From the NCBI GenBank assembly GCA_963720515.1, contig OY970397.1, positions 372,001-436,000 of the forward strand: a DNA stretch of 64,000 nt, given 5' to 3'. Source of the stretch: G963720515 sp963720515 (GTDB taxonomy: Bacteria > Actinomycetota > Thermoleophilia > Gaiellales > Gaiellaceae). The position numbers and the translations under genes were made by a program. Positions 35,151 through 44,193 of this stretch are shown here, piece after piece; position 1 is the stretch's first letter; every line of letters begins with the position of its first letter. A model generated the notes under the pieces. It was given only the letters and a program-made list of their open reading frames with translations. It ran no database searches and was not told where the DNA came from.

Positions 35151-35194
35151 CCGGGGCTGGTGCCCGACCACTCGGGCTCGCATAATGGGACGTG

Positions 35195-36361
35195 ATGCGG
35201 CGTCTCCTCCAGGCTCTGGCTCTCGCGCTCGTCGCGCTCGCGGCAGCGCCCTCCGCCTCGGCGGCCACGACGCTTCCCGCGTGCGCGAGCGTCGCGTCCA
35301 CCAAGTGCGTGGTCTCGGTCGCGCGCAACGGCTCGCCGGTCACCTACCCGACCGCGCCCGCCGATCCGTACCAGGTCAGCGCGATCACCTGGACGGACGC
35401 CGGGACGCACCACTTCAACTTCACGGTCACCCGGACGGGCTCCGACCCGTTCAGCCTCGACACGACCGACACGTGGATCGTCGTCCTGAACACCGGCGGG
35501 ACGTACCCGGAGGAGACGTTCGCGCGTGGCCGGACGGTCGCGATCTCCCGCGGCGGCTCGGCGGGCAGCTACCGGGTGAGCTTCACCATGCAGCCGGTGC
35601 GCATGGCGATCACGGACGACGCCTGCGGCCACATGGGCGCCTGCGGCGGCCCGACGTCCGTTGCGCCGCGGCTCTTCACCGGCTACCTCGACGGCTGGAC
35701 GAACGACCTCCACTACGTGAGCGACCCGGACGACCGGGCCGCCATGCGCGGGTTCGACCTCGCGACAAACGCGGACTGGGTGTCGACGCCGCTCCAGCTC
35801 GACTTCGCGACGAACGCCATCGTCCTCGACGTCGCCAACCGCCACTTCGAGCCCGACGGGACGACGCCGTTCGTCGGCTCGGCCGAGTTCCGGATCCCGT
35901 TCGCGATGCTCAGCCGCCTCTACCTCGTGGACGACCCTGCATCCCTCACGCCGGCGGCGTTCACGGTGACCGCCGCGGGAGGCGCGGCGCCGCTCGTCGC
36001 CATGTCCGTCGGGGCGTCCAGCGTCCACGTGACGCTGACGAACATCGGCTTCTCCAAGCGCCACCTCGTGATCCGCGGCGACACGCGGCCGCTCGCCCCT
36101 CGGAATCTCCGCGCGGCGCACGTCTCGCGGACCAGCGCGCTCATCCGGTTCGATCCCTCACGCCGCCGCGGCGCGAAGGTGCGCGGCTACCAGGCGACCT
36201 GCCGCTCGGGCGGCCTCACCGTCCGCGGGTCGAGCTTCCGCTCGCCGCTTCGCGTGACCGGCCTCGTCCCGAGCCGCCGCTACGCGTGCGCGGTCCGCGC
36301 GAAGAGCCGCGCAGGACTCGGCCGGATCGGCCGCGTCACGATCCGCCCGGCGCGGGGCTAG
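35195..36361 (+). CDS. Secreted protein with C-terminal Fn3-like domain
   Basis: 388 residues. A signal peptide (LLQALALALVALAAAPSASA) is followed by a beta-sandwich-looking region with TWTDAGTHHFNFTVTRTGSD and a CGHMGACGGP loop. The C-terminal ~90 residues (PRNLRAAHVSRTSALIRFDP, YQATCRSGGLTVRG) form a fibronectin III-like module. GTG 35192 is one codon upstream and also possible; ATG 35195 is preferred. Its TAG overlaps the stop of the convergent HD-GYP gene in a shared CTAG. Function unknown. Confidence 0.65.
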   Translation: MRRLLQALALALVALAAAPSASAATTLPACASVASTKCVVSVARNGSPVTYPTAPADPYQVSAITWTDAGTHHFNFTVTRTGSDPFSLDTTDTWIVVLNTGGTYPEETFARGRTVAISRGGSAGSYRVSFTMQPVRMAITDDACGHMGACGGPTSVAPRLFTGYLDGWTNDLHYVSDPDDRAAMRGFDLATNADWVSTPLQLDFATNAIVLDVANRHFEPDGTTPFVGSAEFRIPFAMLSRLYLVDDPASLTPAAFTVTAAGGAAPLVAMSVGASSVHVTLTNIGFSKRHLVIRGDTRPLAPRNLRAAHVSRTSALIRFDPSRRRGAKVRGYQATCRSGGLTVRGSSFRSPLRVTGLVPSRRYACAVRAKSRAGLGRIGRVTIRPARG

Positions 36362-38076
36362 GCGACCCTCGAGGCGGGCTCGTCCGCGCCGAAGAGCTGG
36401 GGCTCCTCGTGCGAGAGCGCCTCGAGCGCGGCGACGATGTGCGCCGCGAACTGTGAGCCCGCGTTCGCGCGGATCTCCTCGAGTGCCGCGACCACGCTGC
36501 GGCCCGCGCGGTACGGCCGGTCGCTCGTGATGGCGTCGAACGCGTCCGCGACGAAGACGATCTGGGCCGCGAGTGGAATGTCGTCGCCCGCGAGACCGTC
36601 GGGGTAGCCGGCTCCGTCGATCCGCTCGTGGCTCCAGCGGGCGATGTGCCGGACGACCTCGGGGACGTCGATCCCCTCGAGGATGTACTCGGCGATCACC
36701 GGGTGCTGCTTCATCACCGCCCATTCGGCGTCGTCGAGCGGGCCCGGCTTCCGCAGGATCCGCTCCGGGATCCCGATCTTCCCGATGTCGTGCAGGAGCG
36801 CGCCGATGTGGATCGCGTCGAGCTCGGCGCCGGTCACGCCGACGCGGTGCGCGATCGCGACCGCGATGTCGGCCACCCGCTCGGTGTGGCCGCCGGTGTC
36901 GATGTCTTTCGCCTCCATCGAGCGCGAGAGCGCGGCGATGGTCTCGAGGTGCGTGGTGCGGACGCGCTCGACGAGGAGCGTGCTCTCGAGCGCCGTCGCG
37001 AGGTGGGGGACGAGCGCCTCGCGCAGCCGCTCCCAGCGCGCCGCGTCGAAATGCGGTCCGGGGACGATCTGGAGCGCGCCGATCCGCTCGCCGCCGGCGG
37101 CGAGCTCGACGCCGTGGGCGTCCGGCCCGACCACCACGGTGACGCGAGTGCCGAGGAGCCGCGAGAGCGTGCGCTCCGCGTAGGCCACGAGGCCGGCGCC
37201 GTCGTGCGCGTTCGCCGCGAGGCCGGCCGCGAACCCGACGAGGTCGGTCAGGTCGCGGTTCCTGAGCCAGATCTCGTCCATGCTCGCGCGCGTCCGCTCC
37301 ATGTACTGGCGTACGGAGAAGAGGACGAGGCCGGGCGGGACGAGGAAGGCGATGAGCCCCGGGACGCCGGCCGCGTCGAACGCCGCCGTCGAGGCGAGCG
37401 CGAGCGGGCCGAAGGAGAGGTAGTACGGCGTGAGCCACCGGAGCCGCTCGCGCCAGAGCTGCGCGGCGGGTGTGCCCTCGGTACTCGCCATCGCGATCGT
37501 CAGGAGTCCGATGTTCACGGCCCAGAACGCGACGCCGGCCGCGACCGCGGGGCCGAGCCGGTCGAGCGACGTCCATCCGGCGGCGACGAGCCCGGCGTAC
37601 GCCGCCGCGCCCGCGCCGGCCGCGAGCGCGACCGTGCCGCCGTTGAAGAGCGAGCGGCGCGTCCCGAGTCCCATGCGGACCGAGTGCACGACCGCGACGA
37701 CGATGCCCGTCGCGACCGCGGCGCCGACGCCGAAGTCGAAGCCGACGGCGAGCAGGCCGATGCCGGCGACGCCGATCTTCGCGCCGCCCGGAAGCTCCAC
37801 CGTGACGAGCGCGAGGGCGACGGTCAGCGCGACGAGCGCCGCGAACCCGCCCGGGTCCTCGGCGATCTTCGTCCACGCGGCCGAGGCCGTCACGGCGAGC
37901 AGCCCGGCGGCCGCGGCGACCACGCCCGCGATGAGAAGCGTGATCTCGTAGCGCCCGGCGTTTCGCGCGCGCGGGGAGACAAGGGTTCCGCCGTCCCGTC
38001 GGTCGGCACCCACCTCACGCACCGGCGACCCGCCCGGACGCGTTGCCGCGGGCCCCGCCCCTCCCTCTCGCCGCAT
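36358..38076 (-). CDS. Membrane HD-GYP domain phosphodiesterase (c-di-GMP type)
   Basis: 572 residues. Residues ~40-260 contain about eight membrane helices; a GAF-like segment follows (~275-370), then an HD-GYP domain (~385-560): GGHTERVADIAVAI, LLHDIGKIGIPERIL, KQHPVIAEYIL, SHERIDGAGYPDGL and ADAFDAITSDRPYR. These are the metal-binding and GYP signatures of enzymes that hydrolyse c-di-GMP. A diguanylate cyclase at 60305 in the same window could supply the substrate; no direct link is shown. The exact start within the Arg/Gly-rich N-terminus is uncertain; VSPRARNAGRYEI is an alternative. Confidence 0.88.
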   Translation of the reverse strand: MRREGGAGPAATRPGGSPVREVGADRRDGGTLVSPRARNAGRYEITLLIAGVVAAAAGLLAVTASAAWTKIAEDPGGFAALVALTVALALVTVELPGGAKIGVAGIGLLAVGFDFGVGAAVATGIVVAVVHSVRMGLGTRRSLFNGGTVALAAGAGAAAYAGLVAAGWTSLDRLGPAVAAGVAFWAVNIGLLTIAMASTEGTPAAQLWRERLRWLTPYYLSFGPLALASTAAFDAAGVPGLIAFLVPPGLVLFSVRQYMERTRASMDEIWLRNRDLTDLVGFAAGLAANAHDGAGLVAYAERTLSRLLGTRVTVVVGPDAHGVELAAGGERIGALQIVPGPHFDAARWERLREALVPHLATALESTLLVERVRTTHLETIAALSRSMEAKDIDTGGHTERVADIAVAIAHRVGVTGAELDAIHIGALLHDIGKIGIPERILRKPGPLDDAEWAVMKQHPVIAEYILEGIDVPEVVRHIARWSHERIDGAGYPDGLAGDDIPLAAQIVFVADAFDAITSDRPYRAGRSVVAALEEIRANAGSQFAAHIVAALEALSHEEPQLFGADEPASRVA

Positions 38077-38284
38077 GAGTGAAGTTCTTGCCTATGCAGG
38101 GGGCAGGGGCCACCCCCGAACGGGGGATCGGCGATCTCCCGGTGCCGCGTGATCGCCGCATGCACGCTCGTCTTGCATGGACCGGCGGCCCGGCCTCCGA
38201 GGGAGGTCATCGTGCCGAATACCGACCGCCGCACGACCGAGCCGTCGCCGCCGCGCCGCGACGGGCCGCGCCTAGACTGGCTCC
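38077..38284. other. 208-bp divergent intergenic region
   Basis: Between the HD-GYP gene and the homocysteine methyltransferase/MTHFR gene. It contains a strong stem-loop ccccc(gaac)ggggg around 38113-38127 and several GC-rich inverted repeats that could be operator or leader elements. I looked for SAM, cobalamin and c-di-GMP riboswitch signatures and could not match one. Confidence 0.35.
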
Positions 38285-40111
38285 GTGAGCCGGTTCGCCG
38301 AACGCCTCGCCGAGGGGCCCGTGATCGTCGCCGACGGCGGAACGGGCGCGCTTCTCTCCGCCCGCGTGCCGCGCCTGCGTGCGCCCGAGGAGGCGAACGT
38401 CCGCGCGCCCGAGGCGGTGATCGGCGTCCATGCGGCGTTCATCCGCGCGGGCGCGGAGCTCATCGAGGCCAACACGTTCGGCGCGAACCGCCGCAAGCTC
38501 TCCGCGCTCCTCCTGGAAGACCAGCTCGAGGAGATCGTCGAGCGCGGGGTGAAGCTCGCGCGCGAGGCGCGGGAGATCTCTGGCCGCGAGGTGTTCGTGG
38601 CGGGCTCGATCGGCCCGCTTGGCGACCTCGAGGGCGCGCACGAGGGCCCCGACGAGTTCGACGTCTTCGTGGAGCAGGCCCGCTTGCTCGAGGGGCGCGG
38701 CGTCGACCTCTTCATGGTCGAGACGTTCTTCGACCTGGACGAGATCCTCGCGGCGGTCTCCGCGGTGCGCTCGGTCTCGTCGCTCCCGGTCGTCGCGCAG
38801 CTCACCTTCGACGAGGACGCGCAGACCCTCGCGGGCGTCGCGGCGGGCGACGCGCTCGTCCGGCTCCGCGACGTGGGCGTGGACGCGGTCGGCGCGAACT
38901 GCGGCGTCGGCCCGGGCGCCGCGCTCGCCGCGCTCGCCGAGATGGCTGCCGGCTCGAACGGGCTCGCGCTCACGGCGCAGCCGAACGTCGGGCTCCCGGC
39001 GCGCTCGGCCGGGCGCATCGTGTACCCGAACGCGACGCCGGACTACTTCGCCGAGTTCGCGGCGCAGGCCCGGAACCTGGGCGCGCGCGTGATCGGCGGC
39101 TGCTGCGGCACGACGCCCGCGCAGATCGCGGCGATCCGCGCCGCCGTGGAGGAGGAGCGCGAGCCGCGCGTCGCGCTCGTCGCGCTCGACCGCGACCCGG
39201 CCGAGACCGCGGCCATCCTTCCGTCGCAGACCGGCCCGACGCTCCTCGAGCGCAAGCTCGAAGCGGGGGAGTGGGTCGTCTCGGTCGAGCTCGACCCGCC
39301 GAAGGGCACGAACATGGAGGGCCTGCTCCGCGTCGCCGCGACCCTGAAGGCGTCAGGCGTCGTGGACGAGGTCGACCTGAACGACAACCCGATGGCGCGG
39401 GCGCGGCTCTCGGCGCTCATCGCCGCGGCGGCGATCGAGCGGACGTGCGGCATCGAGACGATCCCGCACGTGACGCCGCGCGACGCCTCGATCATGGGGC
39501 TCCAGTCGCAGCTCCTCGGCGCGCACGCCGAGGGCGTCCGGAACGTCCTCGCGGTGACCGGCGACCCGCCGCACGTCGGCGACTACCCCGGCTCGAACGG
39601 CGTCTACGAGATCGACTCGATCGGGCTGACGTCGCTCCTCGCGCACCTGAACCAGGGCGAGGACTACTCGGGCAAGGCGATCGACGCTCCCACCTCGTTC
39701 TACGTCGGCGTCGCGGTGAACCCGTCCGCGGAGGACCTGGACACGGAGCTCGAGCGGTTCCGGCAGAAGCTCGACGCGGGCGCGAAGTTCGCGATGACGC
39801 AGGCGCTCTTCGACATCGCCTACCTCGACCGCTTCCTCGAGCGGCTCGGCGGGGAGTCGCCCATTCCGCTGCTCGTCGGGATCTGGCCGGTGCGGAGCTA
39901 CGAGCTCGCGTTCCGGCTGCACAACGAGGTCCCGGGGATCACGATCCCCGAGGCGGTCCAGAAGCGCCTCGCGGACGCCGGCCCGGACGCCGCCGCCGTC
40001 GGCCTCGAGCTCGGGCGCGAGCTCATGGAGGCGTCGCGCTCGCGCGCGGCCGGCATCTACGTGATCCCGCCGTTCAAGGACCCGGCCGCCGCGCTCGACC
40101 TGCTCACGTGA
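38285..40111 (+). CDS. Bifunctional homocysteine S-methyltransferase / methylenetetrahydrofolate reductase
   Basis: 608 residues from GTG 38285. The N-terminal half is a zinc-dependent methyltransferase barrel: VIVADGGTGALLSARVPRLR, ELIEANTFGANRRKLSALLL, FVAGSIGPLGDLEGAHEGPD, and the zinc Cys pair in VIGGCCGTTPAQI. The second half (from about residue 320) is an MTHFR flavin barrel: WVVSVELDPPKGTNMEGLL, TIPHVTPRDASIMGLQSQLL and VRNVLAVTGDPPHVGDYP. This is the YitJ-type fusion, making methionine with 5-methyl-THF generated by its own reductase half. It overlaps the tag start by 4 nt. Confidence 0.9.
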   Translation: MSRFAERLAEGPVIVADGGTGALLSARVPRLRAPEEANVRAPEAVIGVHAAFIRAGAELIEANTFGANRRKLSALLLEDQLEEIVERGVKLAREAREISGREVFVAGSIGPLGDLEGAHEGPDEFDVFVEQARLLEGRGVDLFMVETFFDLDEILAAVSAVRSVSSLPVVAQLTFDEDAQTLAGVAAGDALVRLRDVGVDAVGANCGVGPGAALAALAEMAAGSNGLALTAQPNVGLPARSAGRIVYPNATPDYFAEFAAQARNLGARVIGGCCGTTPAQIAAIRAAVEEEREPRVALVALDRDPAETAAILPSQTGPTLLERKLEAGEWVVSVELDPPKGTNMEGLLRVAATLKASGVVDEVDLNDNPMARARLSALIAAAAIERTCGIETIPHVTPRDASIMGLQSQLLGAHAEGVRNVLAVTGDPPHVGDYPGSNGVYEIDSIGLTSLLAHLNQGEDYSGKAIDAPTSFYVGVAVNPSAEDLDTELERFRQKLDAGAKFAMTQALFDIAYLDRFLERLGGESPIPLLVGIWPVRSYELAFRLHNEVPGITIPEAVQKRLADAGPDAAAVGLELGRELMEASRSRAAGIYVIPPFKDPAAALDLLT

Positions 40112-40709
40112 GCGCGCGCTGCTCCTGGGCCGAGTCGCCGGGCATGGCGGCCTACCACGACGACGAGTGGGGCCGCCCGGTCACGGACGAGCGCGACCTC
40201 TACGAGCGGGTCTGCCTCGAGGCGTTCCAGTCCGGGCTCTCGTGGAGCACGATCCTGAACAAGCGCGAAGGCTTCCGCGCGGCGTTCGCGGGGTTCGACG
40301 CTGAGGCCGTGGCGGCGTTCGGCGCCGCCGATTGGAGCGGTTGATGGCTGATGCCGCGATCGTTCGCAACCGGGCGAAGATCGACGCGGCGATCGCGAAC
40401 GCGCGGGCCATCGTCGCGCTGCGGGAGACCGAGCAGCCGTTCGCCGAGCTCATGTGGTCGTTCGCGCCGGCGCCGTCGCGTGCGCCGAAGGCGGGCGAGA
40501 TCCCGGCGGTCACGCCGGAGTCCACCGCGCTCGCGAAGGCGCTCAAGCGGGTGGGCTTTCGCTTCGTCGGCCCGACGACCGCCTACGCGGCGATGCAGGC
40601 CTGCGGGCTCGTGAACGACCACGTCGCCGGCTGCCCGTCGCGCGCGCGGGCCGAGGCCGAGCAGTCCGCCGCGCGAGCCGAGCTCGCCGCCGCGCAAAGC
40701 CGGCACTGA
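40108..40709 (+). CDS. tag: DNA-3-methyladenine glycosylase I (frameshifted)
   Basis: GTG 40108 overlaps the preceding stop. Family landmarks: RCSWAESPGMAAYHDDEWGR with the zinc Cys and His, and ERVCLEAFQSGLSWSTILNK with the base-binding Glu. At about 40335 the frame breaks (a TGA follows); one base earlier or later the protein resumes as ERLMADAAIVRNRAKIDAAI and runs through VGFRFVGPTTAYAAMQACGL to VNDHVAGC, the C-terminal zinc His/Cys. Full length about 200 codons, as in Tag. Both halves are well conserved, so a one-base error is more likely than decay. Role: removes 3-methyladenine from alkylated DNA. Confidence 0.88.
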
Positions 40710-40887
40710 TCCCGCGGCCTCTCGGCACACCTCGTCACAGACACGGCACACGCTCCCGGGTAGCGTGAAATCCAGGGAGGGCCACGCCCCCCTGGGGGCA
40801 CGTGGGGCCCGATGCGGGTGCGGATCGGTCCTCGCGGAGATCGCCGATCCGAGCCGCCGGGCCACGCCCTCGGATTAGACTGTCGCC
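40710..40887. other. 178-bp leader region of pdxS
   Basis: No coding sequence is supported. An inverted repeat cggatcgg (40820-40827) / ccgatccg (40846-40853) could form a stem in the pdxS leader. No known riboswitch recognised. Confidence 0.35.
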
Positions 40888-41772
40888 ATGGCCGAGTTCG
40901 GGACGATGCGCGTGAAGAGCGGCCTCGCCGAGATGCTCAAGGGCGGGGTGATCATGGACGTGGTGAACGCGGAGCAGGCGAAGATCGCCGAAGCGTCCGG
41001 CGCCGTCGCGGTGATGGCGCTCGAGCGCGTTCCCGCCGACATCCGCGTCGACGGCGGCGTCGCGCGCATGTCCGATCCCGAGGTCATCCGGGAGATCCAG
41101 GAGGCCGTGACCATCCCGGTCATGGCCAAGTGCCGCATCGGCCACTTCGCCGAGGCGCAGGTCCTCGAGGCGCTCGAGATCGACTACATCGACGAGTCCG
41201 AGGTCCTCACGCCCGCCGACTTCGAGCACCACGTGGACAAGTGGGGCTTCACGGTCCCGTTCGTGTGCGGCGCGACCAACCTCGGGGAGGCGCTCCGCCG
41301 AATCTCCGAGGGCGCGGCAATGATCCGCACGAAGGGCGAGGCGGGGACCGGCGACGTGTCGAACGCGGTGACGCACATGCGCTCGGTCTTCGGGCACATG
41401 CGCAAGCTCAGCTCGCTCGCCGAGGACGAGCTCTACACGGAGGCGAAGAACCTCCAGGCGCCGCTCGAGCTGGTGCAGTGGGTCGCCGAGCACGGCCGCC
41501 TGCCGGTCGTCACCTTCACCGCCGGCGGCATCGCGACGCCCGCGGACGCCTCGCTCTGCATGCAGCTCGGCGCGGACGGCGTGTTCGTCGGCTCGGGGAT
41601 CTTCAAGTCGGGTGATCCGGAGCTGCGCGCGAAGGCGATCGTCGAGGCGACGACGCACTTCCGCGATCCGGAGATCCTCGCCCGCGTCTCTGCCGGACTC
41701 GGCGAGCCGATGGTCGGCATCTCCACGAGCTCGCTCGATCCGAGCGAGCTGCTCGAGACGCGCGGCTGGTAG
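40888..41772 (+). CDS. pdxS: Pyridoxal 5'-phosphate synthase synthase subunit
   Basis: 294 residues, start ATG 40888. PdxS builds PLP from ribose-5-phosphate, glyceraldehyde-3-phosphate and ammonia supplied by PdxT. Family signatures are nearly textbook: GVIMDVVNAEQAKIAEASG, AVMALERVPADIR, VMAKCRIGHFAEAQVLEAL with the catalytic Lys, AMIRTKGEAGTGDVSNAVTH with the second Lys, and GADGVFVGSGIFKSGDP. PdxT is 1.1 kb downstream rather than adjacent; a minus-strand protease separates them. Confidence 0.97.
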   Translation: MAEFGTMRVKSGLAEMLKGGVIMDVVNAEQAKIAEASGAVAVMALERVPADIRVDGGVARMSDPEVIREIQEAVTIPVMAKCRIGHFAEAQVLEALEIDYIDESEVLTPADFEHHVDKWGFTVPFVCGATNLGEALRRISEGAAMIRTKGEAGTGDVSNAVTHMRSVFGHMRKLSSLAEDELYTEAKNLQAPLELVQWVAEHGRLPVVTFTAGGIATPADASLCMQLGADGVFVGSGIFKSGDPELRAKAIVEATTHFRDPEILARVSAGLGEPMVGISTSSLDPSELLETRGW

Positions 41773-41799
41773 GGCGGCGCGGCCGAAGCCGCACCGCCC
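41772..41799. terminator. Bidirectional hairpin terminator
   Basis: gggcggcgcggc (41772-41783) / gccgcaccgccc (41788-41799), cgaa loop, with one mismatch. Placed between the ends of the convergent pdxS and M36-like genes. Confidence 0.6.
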
Positions 41800-41816
41800 G
41801 ATACCGAACCGGCTAG

Positions 41817-42842
41817 CTAGAGGATCCCGCGATCGTGGAACGCCGCGGTGACCGCGTTGGCGGCCGAGGTGCCGTACAGCGACTGCGCCGCAGCGACCGT
41901 CCGCTGCGCGAGCGCCGTCATCGTCGTGCCGGGGAAGTCGAACTGCCCCATGAGGATGATCGTGTCGGCCTTCTCGTTGCCGAGCGCCTGGTGGATGTTC
42001 CAGAGCGCGTGCGACCAGATCTGGCCGTCGTGGTGCACCTCACCGTTCAGGCCGCCCGGGTACATGAGCGGCGAGTCGAGGCGGCGCAGGCAGTGCGGCA
42101 CGGCCGACGTGTAGGACGTCGCGTCCCAGTCGGCGATGCAGACGAGCGGCTCGAGCTCGGGGACGCCGAGCTTCTGCGCGATCATGTGCGAGACCGTGCC
42201 GGCCCAGTAGTCGCCGAAGCCCTCGCTGATCGCGCCGGCCTGCTCGCTCGCGAACGAGAAGTTCTGGCCGACGTGGATCGCGTGGCCGTACTCGTGCAGG
42301 ATGACCTCGCCGTCCTCGGCGTCGTCCACGCCGCCCTTCCCGAAGCGGAGCTCGTCCTTCGGATGGTCGGTCTCGAACGAGTTGTCGAGGCCCCACTGGT
42401 TGATCCGGATGTCCTGCGACTCGTTGTTCGCGCCCCGGAACCTCGTTCCGAAGCCGAGGCTCTGGATGTACCGCTGGGACTCCGTCACCCAGTAGTACCC
42501 CATGACCTGCTCGAACTCGTCCTGGCTGCGCGTGTACTTGAACGTGTTCGTCGGCGAGTAGGCCGGGTTCCCGGTCTCGCTGACGACGTTCGCCCACTTG
42601 CCGCGCAGGAAGCCGCTGCCGTCGAGGTCGTGCAGGACGACGTTGTAGTACGCGGCGGCCGGAACCGCGGCGTCGGAATCCTTCTGGTCCGTCAGCGACT
42701 CGTTGCCGAGCGACTGGACGGGGTTCGAGATGAAGACGCTTCCGACCCCATCGGGAACGCCAGGTCCTGGCTTGGCGGCCGACACCGACGACACGATCGT
42801 CAGCGCGAGCAGGCAAGCAACCCCAAAGAAACGCAAACGCAT
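41817..42842 (-). CDS. Secreted gluzincin metalloprotease (M36/M4-like)
   Basis: 341 residues with a signal peptide (FFGVACLLALTIVSSVSA). The zinc site is HEYGHAIHVG (HExxH) with the third ligand Glu in ISEGFGDYWAGT, as in thermolysin and fungalysin relatives. No separate FTP/propeptide domain is seen, so the protein is shorter than typical M4 enzymes. Predicted role: extracellular protein degradation. It sits between pdxS and pdxT on the opposite strand, which is unusual. ATG 42842 (MRLRFFGVAC) chosen for its signal peptide. Confidence 0.85.
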   Translation of the reverse strand: MRLRFFGVACLLALTIVSSVSAAKPGPGVPDGVGSVFISNPVQSLGNESLTDQKDSDAAVPAAAYYNVVLHDLDGSGFLRGKWANVVSETGNPAYSPTNTFKYTRSQDEFEQVMGYYWVTESQRYIQSLGFGTRFRGANNESQDIRINQWGLDNSFETDHPKDELRFGKGGVDDAEDGEVILHEYGHAIHVGQNFSFASEQAGAISEGFGDYWAGTVSHMIAQKLGVPELEPLVCIADWDATSYTSAVPHCLRRLDSPLMYPGGLNGEVHHDGQIWSHALWNIHQALGNEKADTIILMGQFDFPGTTMTALAQRTVAAAQSLYGTSAANAVTAAFHDRGIL

Positions 42843-42899
42843 CTATTCCTCCTTGCCCCGTGAACCCGCGCAGGGTAGCCGAATCTAGACTTGGTTCCG

Positions 42900-43451
42900 A
42901 TGAAGGTCGGAGTCCTCGCAGTCCAGGGAAATTTCCGTGAGCACGCGGCCATGCTGCGCGGGCTCGGCGCGGATCCGGTCGAGGTGCGGAAGCCCGAGCA
43001 GCTCGAAGGGCTCGACGGGCTGATCGTCCCGGGCGGCGAGTCCACGACGTTCATGCGGCTCATGCGCCTCTACGGCCTCGACGAGGGCGTGCGCACATTC
43101 CCGGGCCCGGTGCTCGGCACCTGCGCGGGGATGATCGTGCTCGACCGCGCGCACCTCGGGCTCGTGGACATCGAGGTCGACCGAAACGCGTACGGCCGGC
43201 AGGTGGCGAGCTTCGAGGCCGACCTCTCGCTCGGCGAGGGCGAGCCGCTGCGCGGCGTCTTCATCCGCGCGCCGCGCGTGACGGACGTCGGGCCTGGCGT
43301 CGAGGTGCTCGCGGAGCTCGAAGGCGAGCCCGTGCTGCTCCGGGACGGCCGCTATCTCGTCGCATCGTTCCACCCGGAGCTGACCGGCGACACGCGCGTG
43401 CACGCGCTCCATCTCGACCAGGTGCGGGAGGCCTCCGGTGTCCGGGCATAG
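42900..43451 (+). CDS. pdxT: Pyridoxal 5'-phosphate synthase glutaminase subunit
   Basis: 183 residues from ATG 42900 (MKVGVLAVQGNFREHAAML). Class I glutaminase: GLIVPGGESTTFMRLMRLYG, nucleophile Cys in LGTCAGMIVLD, and the catalytic His in LVASFHPELTGDTRVH. It hydrolyses glutamine and channels ammonia to PdxS. A TTG three codons upstream is less likely. It overlaps yebC by 14 nt. Confidence 0.96.
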   Translation: MKVGVLAVQGNFREHAAMLRGLGADPVEVRKPEQLEGLDGLIVPGGESTTFMRLMRLYGLDEGVRTFPGPVLGTCAGMIVLDRAHLGLVDIEVDRNAYGRQVASFEADLSLGEGEPLRGVFIRAPRVTDVGPGVEVLAELEGEPVLLRDGRYLVASFHPELTGDTRVHALHLDQVREASGVRA

Positions 43452-44193
43452 CAAGTGGTCGTCCATCAAGCACAAGAAGGGCGCGGCGGACGCCAAGCGC
43501 GGCAAGCTCTTCTCCAAGCTCTCGCGCGCGATCATCGTCGCGGCGCGGGAGGGCGGGCCCGACCCGGACGGGAACATCGCGCTCGCGAACGCGATCGAGA
43601 AGGCGCGGGCGAACTCGATGCCGAAGGACAACATCGAGCGTGCCATCGCGCGCGGCGCGGGCGCGGACACCGAGGGTGAGGCCTACGAGACGGTCACGTA
43701 CGAGGGCTACGGCCCCAACGGCGTCGCGATCCTGGTCGAGGCGCTCACCGACAACCGGAACCGGACGGCCGCCGACGTCCGCCACATCTTCGCGAAGGAG
43801 GACGGCAACCTCGGCACGTCCGGCGCGGTCGCGTGGCTCTTCGAGCGCAAGGGCGTCGTCCTCGTGGACGCCGAGCGCTACGACGAGGACGACGTGACGC
43901 TGGCGGCCGCCGACGGCGGGGCCGAGGACGTCGAGCAGGACGAGTCCACGCTCCGGGTCACGACCGCGCCGGAGGATCTCCACACGGTGCGCATCGCGCT
44001 CGAGGGGGCGGGCATCCAGCCGGACGCCGCCGATCTTACGATGCTCCCGAAGACGACGGTCGAGATCGAGGACGAGGCGACGGCTCGCAAGGTGCTGCGC
44101 CTGATGGACGCCCTGGACGACAACGACGACGTCCAGGACGTCTACGCGAACTTCGACATCCCGGAGCGGGTGCTCGAAGCCGTCGCGCCCTAG
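43438..44193 (+). CDS. yebC: YebC/PmpR-family transcriptional regulator or translation factor
   Basis: 251 residues from GTG 43438. Typical N-terminus MSGHSKWSSIKHKKGAADAK followed by GKLFSKLSRAIIVAAREGGP and the acidic domain-2 segment GYGPNGVAILVEALTDNRNR. The family is described as DNA-binding regulators and, more recently, as factors that relieve ribosome stalling at prolines. pdxT-yebC-ruvCAB is a recurring order in actinobacteria; here a minus-strand cupredoxin gene intervenes before ruvC. Confidence 0.95.
   Translation: MSGHSKWSSIKHKKGAADAKRGKLFSKLSRAIIVAAREGGPDPDGNIALANAIEKARANSMPKDNIERAIARGAGADTEGEAYETVTYEGYGPNGVAILVEALTDNRNRTAADVRHIFAKEDGNLGTSGAVAWLFERKGVVLVDAERYDEDDVTLAAADGGAEDVEQDESTLRVTTAPEDLHTVRIALEGAGIQPDAADLTMLPKTTVEIEDEATARKVLRLMDALDDNDDVQDVYANFDIPERVLEAVAP

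Noticed and set aside
33387..35183. Minus-strand frame of ~600 codons opposite the GT-C gene
   Set aside because: Composition (Arg/Glu/Ala) is that expected from the reverse strand of a membrane protein gene; no motifs.
38077..38284. Possible SAM or cobalamin riboswitch before the homocysteine methyltransferase/MTHFR gene
   Set aside because: Hairpins are present, but no conserved core of a known SAM, B12 or c-di-GMP riboswitch could be matched.
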